Below are positions 48,675 to 54,329 of a stretch of DNA of 54,329 nucleotides, in pieces; the first letter of the stretch is position 1, and each line of letters begins with the position of its first letter. The translations under genes were made by a program, and so were the position numbers. The DNA lies in contig JAHFUS010000018.1 of NCBI GenBank assembly GCA_023264975.1, positions 2,333-56,661 on the forward strand, given 5' to 3'. The notes under the pieces are model-generated. The model saw only the letters and a program-made list of their open reading frames with translations. It made no database searches and was not told the DNA's origin. The stretch is from Actinomycetes bacterium. GTDB taxonomy: Bacteria > Actinomycetota > Acidimicrobiia > Acidimicrobiales > GCA-2861595.

Positions 48675-49517
48675 ATGAAGATCGGCATCGTAGGCAAGGG
48701 CGGCGTGGGGAAGACGACCACATCGGCGTTGCTGTGCCAGGTGTACGCCCGCCGGGGCCAGCGGGTCCTGGCCGTCGACACCGACTCCAATCCGAACCTC
48801 GCCCTCAGCCTGGGCCTCAGCCCCGACGACGCCGACCGCGTCCCCGTGCTGCCCCGCTCCCTCGTGGTGGGCACCGGCAACGGCGCCATCACGCCGGCCG
48901 ACCTGCTGCGTGACTACGGCGTGGCCACCCCGTCGAGCGTCACCCTCCTCAACGCCATGGCCATAACCCAAGCGGGGGCCGGCTGAACCTGTTCCAGCCA
49001 CGCTGCCGTGCGCAGCCTTCTGGGAGCAGCCATCGAGGAAGAGGCCGACGTCACGCTGGTCGACATGGAGGCGGGGCTGGAGCACCTGTCGCGCTCGGGC
49101 GGCACGCTGGCGTACGCCGACGTGCTCCTGATGATCATGGAACCGTCGCGCAAGTCGATCCTGACCGCCGGGCGCACCATCGCCCTGGCCCATGAGCTCG
49201 GCATCCCCCTCGTCTACGGCGTCGGCAACAAGGCCCGCATGCCCGAAGACAAGGAGTTCTTCGAGTCGGTGGCGGCCGAGTACAACGTGCCCCTCGCCGG
49301 CATCATCCCCCATGACCCCGACGTGATCGAGGCCGACCGCTCCGGCGAGAACATGTCCCTCGAGCAGGGCCTGCCGGTGCGCCAGGCGGTCGACGCCATC
49401 GTCGCCTTCGTCGACAAGGCCATCGCCGGCGAGAACCCCGGCCAGGCCGAGCGGGAGGCGTTGCTCAAAGAGCGCGAGCGGGTCGACAAGCGGCTCGCAG
49501 AGCTCAGCGCCGAGTAG
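48675..49517 (+). CDS. CooC-like P-loop ATPase with in-frame TGA (candidate selenocysteine)
   Basis: 280 codons if the in-frame TGA at 48984-48986 is read through; otherwise two fragments. N-terminal deviant Walker A G-K-G-G-V-G-K-T-T, then A-V-D-T-D-S-N-P-N-L, V-D-M-E-A-G-L-E-H-L (Walker B), and V-V-Y-G-V-G-N-K-A-R match CooC/MinD-type ATPases, which in CooC insert Ni into CO dehydrogenase. CooC has a C-x-C motif at the dimer interface (Cys112/Cys114 in Carboxydothermus CooC1). Here the frame reads A-G-A-G-(TGA)-T-C-S-S-H-A, so the stop replaces the first Cys at position 104. The frame stays open and well conserved on both sides. Selenocysteine is the favoured reading; a nonsense mutation or sequencing error (TGC to TGA) is the alternative. 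No CO dehydrogenase is in the window. Confidence 0.7.
48992..49025 (+). promoter_or_regulatory. SECIS-like hairpin downstream of the in-frame TGA
   Basis: Outer stem TTCCAG (48992-48997) with CTGGGA (49020-49025, one G-U pair), an internal loop, and an inner 5-bp stem GCTGC (49002-49006)/GCAGC (49012-49016). The apical loop is CGTGC with a G in its second position. The loop starts 20 nt after the TGA, inside the distance used by bacterial SECIS elements. Confidence 0.5.
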
Positions 49518-49530
49518 CCCGACGAGCAAC

Positions 49531-49559
49531 CGACAGCGCCGGCATCGCCGGCGTTGTCG
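49531..49559 (+). terminator. Terminator hairpin after the CooC-like gene
   Basis: Arms CGACAGCGCCGGC (49531-49543) and GCCGGCGTTGTCG (49547-49559) pair over 13 bp with one G-U, loop ATC, 13 bp after the gene. No T tract. It could serve the convergent FKBP gene too. Confidence 0.65.
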
Positions 49560-49652
49560 CGTTCGCGAGCATGCAGGAGCTCCCGACGGCATGAGGGCCC
49601 GGATTCCGGACGCTGACGCCGTCGCAACCTCCGCCGGCCTGCGGAGCCCCGG

Positions 49653-50306
49653 CTAGGTCGCCTTCGACTCCAATACCTCTACAACGAACCACAGCGGCTC
49701 GTCGGGACCGATGTCGGCCCCCGAGCCCTGCGGCCCGTAGGCGAGCGCCGAGGGGATGCCGAGGAGGCGCTTGCCGCCCACCTTCATGCCCGGGATGCCC
49801 TGGGTCCACCCCGGGATCACCCCCGACAGGGCGAAGGTGGCGGGCTCCTTGCCGTAGGAGTAGTCGAAGATCTTGCCCGTGCTGCAGGCCACGCCGATGT
49901 AGTTGACGGTGATGGTGGCCCCGGGCGCCACGACGGCGCCGGTGCCCTCGGAGATGTCCTCCATGATCAGCTTCTCCGGCGCCGGCCCCTCCTTCACCGC
50001 CACCTCAGGGGCGCCGGCGGGCAGGGGGTCGGCCGTCTTCACGCACGGCTTGCCGGCAGCCGAGCCGGGTGCCGCCGGGGTGGGCGCGGTGGTGTTGGTG
50101 CTGTCGCCCGCCGTCACATCGGTCTTGTCGTCGTCGCCGCCGGCGATCAAGAAGGCGAACACGCCGATGAGGCCGATGGCGGCGACGATCGACACCGCGG
50201 CGATGAGGCGCTTGCGCCGCTTGGCGGCGCGCTGCTGGGCGGCGCGGGCCCGCTCCAACTTCGCCCGCTGCACGGCCCGCTGTCGGTTCTTCTGCACGCT
50301 CGGCAC
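49653..50306 (-). CDS. Membrane-anchored FKBP-type peptidyl-prolyl isomerase
   Basis: 217 residues: a basic N-terminus (Q-K-N-R-Q-R-A-V-Q-R-A-K), one membrane helix (L-I-A-A-V-S-I-V-A-A-I-G-L-I-G-V-F-A-F-L), an Asp/Thr/Pro linker, and an FKBP domain (about 110-215: V-N-Y-I-G, F-D-Y-S-Y-G-K-E-P-A-T-F, G-V-I-P-G-W-T-Q-G-I-P-G-M-K-V-G-G-K-R, P-L-W-F-V-V-E-V-L). The catalytic domain would lie outside the membrane and help fold exported proteins. Monocistronic. Confidence 0.9.
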   Translation of the reverse strand: MPSVQKNRQRAVQRAKLERARAAQQRAAKRRKRLIAAVSIVAAIGLIGVFAFLIAGGDDDKTDVTAGDSTNTTAPTPAAPGSAAGKPCVKTADPLPAGAPEVAVKEGPAPEKLIMEDISEGTGAVVAPGATITVNYIGVACSTGKIFDYSYGKEPATFALSGVIPGWTQGIPGMKVGGKRLLGIPSALAYGPQGSGADIGPDEPLWFVVEVLESKAT

Positions 50307-50451
50307 GGCGGGGACGCTAGCAAGACGCCAGGGCCCGATCCGGTCGCCCGGTTGCCTGGTCGCGCCGGCGGCACGGCCGGAATTCTCGCCGGCGAACCGC
50401 CGTGAACTTCGCAGGGATCTGCCGGACGGGCGGAGCGGCGGCTCCGGGACG

Positions 50452-50457
50452 TAGGTT
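50452..50457 (+). promoter_or_regulatory. -10-like hexamer TAGGTT before fbiC
   Basis: TAGGTT, 7 nt, then ATG 50465. Supports ATG 50465 as the start and a leaderless transcript; no SD is seen. Confidence 0.5.
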
Positions 50458-50464
50458 GTGGGTC

Positions 50465-52738
50465 ATGGGCCCGGACCTGCTGGCCGCCTCCCTGGCCGAC
50501 CTGGCGGCGGCGGCGGCGGCGGTACGGGACGAGGCCTACGGCCGGCGGGTGACCTTCTCCCCCAAGGTCTTCATCCCCCTCACCCGGCTGTGCCGGGACC
50601 GTTGCGGCTACTGCACCTTCGCCACCGCGCCGGCCCGCCTGGAGTCGCCGTACCTCTCCCCCGAGCAGGTGCTCGACATCGCCCGGGCCGGCGCCGCCGC
50701 CGGCTGCCTCGAGGCCCTGTTCACCCTCGGCGAGGCGCCCGAGGACCGCTACCCGGTGGCGGCGGAGTGGCTGCGGGAGCGGGGCTACGCCTCCACCGTG
50801 GACTACCTGGTCGCCGTGTGCGCCCTCGTGCGCGACGAGACGGGCCTGCTCCCCCACGCCAACGCGGGCGCCCTCGACGGCCGGGACCTGGCCCGCCTAC
50901 GCGAGGTCGCCCCCTCGCAGGGGATGATGATCGAGTCGCTCCGGGCCGACCTGGCCTGCCACACCGGGGCGCCGGACAAGACGCCCGAGCGGCGCCTGGC
51001 CACACTGGAGGCGGCGGGCGAGCTGTCGATCCCGTTCACCACCGGCATCCTGTGCGGCATCGGCGAGACCCGGCAGGACCGGCTGCAGGCACTGGAGGCC
51101 ATCGCCGGCTCGGCCCGCCGCCACGGTCACGTGCAGGAGGTGATCGTGCAGAACTTCGTGCCCAAGGCGGGCACGGCCATGCACCGGGCGGCGGCCTGCC
51201 CGACCGACGAGCACCTGTGGTCGGTGGCGGTGGCCCGACTCGTGCTCCCCCCCGAGGTGCACGTGCAGGCGCCGCCCAACCTGGCCGACGACTTCGGTCC
51301 CCTGCTCGACGCCGGCATCGACGACTGGGGCGGCGTCTCCCCCGTCACGCCCGACCACGTGAACCCCGAACGCCCGTGGCCCGCCCTCGACCGGCTGCGG
51401 GCGGTCACCGAGGAGCGGGGCTTCACCCTCGCTCCCCGGCTCACCGCCTACCCCGAGTTCGTGGCCGGCGCCGGCCGCTGGCTGGCGCCGACGACCCGCA
51501 CCGCCGTGCTCCACCGCAGTGACGCCGAGGGCCTCGGTCGTGACGACGCCACGTGGCACGCGGGCGCCGACGTCCGCCCGCCCGACGTCCTCGGCCCGAC
51601 CGGCCCTCCGGTCGGGCGCGTGCGCGGCGGCCGGGTGGCCGAGGTGCTGGAGGGCGTGACGGCGGGTCAGGAAGCCGGGGTCGGGGAACTGGTCGCGCTG
51701 TTCGGTGCCCGTGGGCCCGAGGTCCGCCAGGTGGCCGACGTGGCGGACGACCTCCGCCGGCAGGCCGTGGGCGACACGGTCACCTGGGTGGCCAACCGGA
51801 ACATCAACTACACCAACGTGTGCACGTTCAAATGCCGCTTCTGCGCCTTCTCCAAGGGCCCGCTGTCGCTGAACCTGCGAGGGGCGCCGTACCTGCTGGA
51901 GCTGGACGAGATCACCCGCCGCGTGGCCGAGGCCGAGGAGCGGGGCGCCACCGAGGTGTGCCTCCAGGGCGGCATCCACCCCAGCTTCGACGGCGACTAC
52001 TACCTCCACGTGATCGAGGCGGTGCGGAAGGCGTCGCCCGCCATCCACATCCACGGCTTCACCGCCCTCGAGGTGACCGAGGGGGCCAGGCGCCTGGGCG
52101 AGCCGTTGGCCGACTACCTGCGCCGGCTCATGGACGCCGGCCTACGCACCCTGCCGGGCACGGCGGCCGAGATCCTCGACGACGAGATCCGCGCCGTGCT
52201 GTGCGCCGACAAGGTGACCACCGACGAGTGGCTCGATGCGCATCGGGCCGCCCACTCGGTCGGCCTGCGGTCCAACGTCACCATCATGTTCGGCTCGATC
52301 GAGCGGCCGGTGCACTGGGCCCGTCACCTGATCCGCACCCGGGACCTGCAGAAGGAGACCGGCGGCTTCACCGAGTTCGTGCCGCTGCCCTTCGTGCACA
52401 TGGCGGCCCCGATCTACCTCCAGGGCAACAGCCGCCGGGGCCCCACGTTCCGCGAAGCCCTCCTGATGCACGCCGTCGGGCGCATCGCATACCACGGCTG
52501 GATCCCGAACATCCAGGTGTCGTGGGTGAAGATGGGCGTGCACGGGGCCCGCCAGGTGCTGCGGGCGGGGGCCAACGACCTGGGCGGCACCCTCATGGAC
52601 GAGAACATCTCCCGGGCGGCCGGCGCCGACCACGGCCAGGCAATGGACGAGGCCGGGTTCCGGGCGCTCGTCGAGCCGCTCGGGCGGCCGCTGGCTCAGC
52701 GCAGCACGCTCTACGCCCCGGTGCCCGCCTGCACGTAG
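50465..52738 (+). CDS. fbiC: 7,8-didemethyl-8-hydroxy-5-deazariboflavin (FO) synthase
   Basis: 757 residues: a CofG-like half and a CofH-like half fused. Two radical-SAM clusters: Cys43-x3-Cys47-x2-Cys50 (C-R-D-R-C-G-Y-C) and Cys453-x3-Cys457-x2-Cys460 (C-T-F-K-C-R-F-C). It makes the FO chromophore of coenzyme F420 from tyrosine and a ribityl-diaminouracil. The fused form is typical of actinobacteria, so the organism makes F420. An upstream ATG at 50402 exists but has no support. Confidence 0.96.
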   Translation: MGPDLLAASLADLAAAAAAVRDEAYGRRVTFSPKVFIPLTRLCRDRCGYCTFATAPARLESPYLSPEQVLDIARAGAAAGCLEALFTLGEAPEDRYPVAAEWLRERGYASTVDYLVAVCALVRDETGLLPHANAGALDGRDLARLREVAPSQGMMIESLRADLACHTGAPDKTPERRLATLEAAGELSIPFTTGILCGIGETRQDRLQALEAIAGSARRHGHVQEVIVQNFVPKAGTAMHRAAACPTDEHLWSVAVARLVLPPEVHVQAPPNLADDFGPLLDAGIDDWGGVSPVTPDHVNPERPWPALDRLRAVTEERGFTLAPRLTAYPEFVAGAGRWLAPTTRTAVLHRSDAEGLGRDDATWHAGADVRPPDVLGPTGPPVGRVRGGRVAEVLEGVTAGQEAGVGELVALFGARGPEVRQVADVADDLRRQAVGDTVTWVANRNINYTNVCTFKCRFCAFSKGPLSLNLRGAPYLLELDEITRRVAEAEERGATEVCLQGGIHPSFDGDYYLHVIEAVRKASPAIHIHGFTALEVTEGARRLGEPLADYLRRLMDAGLRTLPGTAAEILDDEIRAVLCADKVTTDEWLDAHRAAHSVGLRSNVTIMFGSIERPVHWARHLIRTRDLQKETGGFTEFVPLPFVHMAAPIYLQGNSRRGPTFREALLMHAVGRIAYHGWIPNIQVSWVKMGVHGARQVLRAGANDLGGTLMDENISRAAGADHGQAMDEAGFRALVEPLGRPLAQRSTLYAPVPACT

Positions 52739-52772
52739 GACCGGGCGACGGCGAGTAGACCGTTCCCCCGAC

Positions 52773-53846
52773 ATGACCGAACGCCTCCCGCGCTACCGCA
52801 CCGGCGACGAGGACCTGGACCGCCGCATCACCGAGCTGCTCGACGCGGCCGGCGCCGGCGCCAACCGGGACCAGTTGTTCCAGATCCTCGTGACCGGCGT
52901 GGGCCTGGCGGGCGACGACGTCGAGCGCCTCGACCTCAAGATCACCAACGCCGCCCTGCGCGAGCTGCGGGGGGCGTTCCGGGTATTCGCCCCCTACCGC
53001 TCGGCACGCAAGGTCACCATGTTCGGGTCGGCCCGCACCCTGCCCGACGACCCGCTGTACGCCCAGGCCCGGCAGACGGCCCGGCTGGTGGCGGCGGCCG
53101 GATGGATGGTGGTGACGGGAGCCGGGCCCGGGATCATGGCCGCCGGCATGGAGGGCGCCGGCCGCGACCAGTCGATGGGCATCAACATCCGCCTGCCCTT
53201 CGAGCAGGGCGCCAACGAGTTCATCGCCGGCGACCCCAAGCTGGTGGAGATGAAGTACTTCTTCACCCGCAAGCTGATGCTGCTGAAGGAGTCGTCCGGC
53301 TTCGTGGTGCTGCCCGGCGGCTACGGCACCCTCGACGAGGCCCTCGAGCTGCTCACCCTGATGCAGACGGGCAAGGCAGACCCCGCGCCCGTCGTCCTCC
53401 TCGACGCCGCAAACGGGTCGTACTGGACGGCGTTCGAGCACTTCATGCGCACCGAGGTACTGTCCCGCGGCCTGGTGTCGCCCGAGGACCGCGTCCTCTA
53501 CCGCATCACCGATGACCCCCAGGAGGCGACGGCCGAGGTCCTCGGCTTCTACCGGAACTACCACTCCCGCCGGGTCGTCGGCCACCGGATGGTGATCCGG
53601 CTCCAGGCTGAACCCACGGCGGCGGAGCTGGCCGGGCTGTCCGACGAGTTCGCCGACATCTGCGTGGGTGGCGCCATCGAGGCCAGCGGCCCGCTGCCGG
53701 CCGAGGTCGCCGACCACGACGACGTGGCGCTCCCTCGAATCGTCCTCGAGTTCGATCACATCGGCCTCGGGCGCCTGCGCTCCATGATCGATCGGCTGAA
53801 CCGGCTCTCAAGCGCTCCCCCGGCGCGGTCGATGACCGCTGGGTGA
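52773..53846 (+). CDS. LOG-family nucleotide phosphoribohydrolase-like protein
   Basis: 357 residues, longer than simple LOG proteins (about 190). The Rossmann-like core has V-T-M-F-G-S-A-R, V-V-T-G-A-G-P-G-I-M and the family signature P-G-G-Y-G-T-L-D-E. LOG proteins remove ribose-5-phosphate from purine nucleotides (cytokinin activation in plants); old labels call them lysine decarboxylases. There is an N-terminal helical extension of about 75 residues and a C-terminal extension of about 90. ATG 52773, 34 bp after fbiC. Confidence 0.85.
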   Translation: MTERLPRYRTGDEDLDRRITELLDAAGAGANRDQLFQILVTGVGLAGDDVERLDLKITNAALRELRGAFRVFAPYRSARKVTMFGSARTLPDDPLYAQARQTARLVAAAGWMVVTGAGPGIMAAGMEGAGRDQSMGINIRLPFEQGANEFIAGDPKLVEMKYFFTRKLMLLKESSGFVVLPGGYGTLDEALELLTLMQTGKADPAPVVLLDAANGSYWTAFEHFMRTEVLSRGLVSPEDRVLYRITDDPQEATAEVLGFYRNYHSRRVVGHRMVIRLQAEPTAAELAGLSDEFADICVGGAIEASGPLPAEVADHDDVALPRIVLEFDHIGLGRLRSMIDRLNRLSSAPPARSMTAG

Positions 53847-53892
53847 TGCTGCACCTGTCGACAATTGCAACAAAGCGCCAGCGGCGGGGGTT

Positions 53893-54329
53893 GTGACCGG
53901 CCCTGCGCTGCAGTCGGTCGCCTACAGGCTGTCGCCCGCCGGCGGCCGCTTCCGCTGGTCCCAGGGGTGCACCGAGGTGGCCAGCGCCGTGTGGCGCGAC
54001 CACTGCTGGGACGTGCACCGCAGCAACGACGACGCGACCGTGCTGTCGCTGGTCGCAGGTTCGATGGACGGCCGCACGCGCATCGCCCTCGTCGACCACC
54101 AGAACCGCCGGGCTGCGACCTTCTCGCCGGCCGAGCCGATGTCCCGCTCGCACATCGCCATGGTGCGCGACAGTTGGGATGCACCGGCGATGCTCGTGCG
54201 GGCCGACGGCCCCACCGGCCTCCACATCATCAACCCGGTGGGCGAGCTCCTCGCCCTGTCCAGCCGGCGCCGGCCGCCCGAAGGCGCCGGCTGCAACGTG
54301 CTGGTGACGGCCGAGGGCGCCACCCACGG
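53893..54329 (+). CDS. Hypothetical protein, 3' end outside window
   Basis: Open from GTG 53893 to the window end (145 codons), behind a GCGGCGGGGG stretch that could be an SD. Residues alternate strands and turns (S-V-A-Y-R-L-S-P-A-G-G-R-F-R-W-S-Q-G-C; D-V-H-R-S-N-D-D-A-T-V-L-S-L-V-A-G; L-H-I-I-N-P-V-G-E-L-L-A-L), suggesting a beta-rich fold. No family recognised. The long opposite-strand frame (53506-54327) is less plausible. Confidence 0.5.
   Translation, partial: MTGPALQSVAYRLSPAGGRFRWSQGCTEVASAVWRDHCWDVHRSNDDATVLSLVAGSMDGRTRIALVDHQNRRAATFSPAEPMSRSHIAMVRDSWDAPAMLVRADGPTGLHIINPVGELLALSSRRRPPEGAGCNVLVTAEGATH

Noticed and set aside
48636-48986. Two separate small genes (48636-48986 and 49008-49517) instead of one
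   Set aside because: Both are in the same frame, the second lacks a start signal, and together they make one full-length CooC-like protein broken only by TGA.
53506-54327. Minus-strand open frame at the window end
   Set aside because: Arg/Gly-rich translation without motifs; it overlaps the LOG gene, and the plus-strand frame from 53893 has a better amino-acid pattern.

Overview
The window is 54 kb of very GC-rich DNA with dense, mostly short-spaced genes, many in ATGA or GTGA overlaps. The gene set is actinobacterial: a complete Pup-proteasome locus (dop, pup, prcB, prcA, pafA, DUF3866, pafB, pafC and the ATPase mpa/arc), a fused FO synthase (fbiC), opcA with zwf, a DUF4193 zinc-ribbon protein, helY and tatC. 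The separate (unfused) tal and pgi, the TtuA/TtuB tRNA-thiolation pair and the absence of close matches to well-known genera suggest a deep-branching actinobacterium, perhaps Acidimicrobiia-like. That placement is inference.

Layout. 1-371: end of an Ala/Pro-rich protein. 473-2352 (minus): NUDIX, GNAT, a helical protein and DUF4193. 2708-4254 (minus): two LysM cell-wall hydrolases, divergent from alr (4401-5549). 5627-7896 (minus): a tandem ThyX-like protein and a lipid-kinase-like protein. 7940-12245 (minus): helY, tatC, tatB-like, a small membrane protein and a zinc-ribbon protein. 12390-15031 (plus): a sensor kinase and a phosphodiesterase. 15054-24377 (minus): lepB and the proteasome block. 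24535-26640 (plus): a large uncharacterised protein inserted between dop and mpa. 26857-28647 (minus): mpa, divergent from a ferredoxin. 29027-37402: membrane proteins, DUF1385, a MarP-like protease, a T-loop tRNA-modification operon (trmI, ttuA, ttuB), small membrane proteins, a Kelch lipoprotein and PBP4. 37419-38093: TetR. 38257-48593 (plus): DUF6941, FIST and a complete pentose-phosphate gene set (tkt, tal, pgi, gnd, zwf, opcA, pgl). 48675-49517: a CooC-like ATPase interrupted by one in-frame TGA. 49653-54329: FKBP, fbiC, a LOG protein and a partial gene.

Main observations. (1) The TGA of the CooC-like gene stands exactly where the family has the first Cys of its C-x-C motif, and a SECIS-like hairpin follows it, so the gene may encode an undescribed selenoprotein. 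(2) trmI-ttuA-ttuB looks like a T-arm tRNA modification operon, and its ubiquitin-like TtuB ends in Gly-Gly-Ala-Ala, which would need trimming. (3) An endonuclease VII gene inside the proteasome operon has its own sigma70-type promoter with a perfect LexA box in the spacer and appears leaderless. (4) mpa and the ferredoxin share a divergent promoter with a perfect inverted repeat around the mpa -35. (5) Many starts sit 6-7 nt after a TAnnnT hexamer, pointing to widespread leaderless transcription; in two cases the hexamer includes the TAG stop of the gene before.
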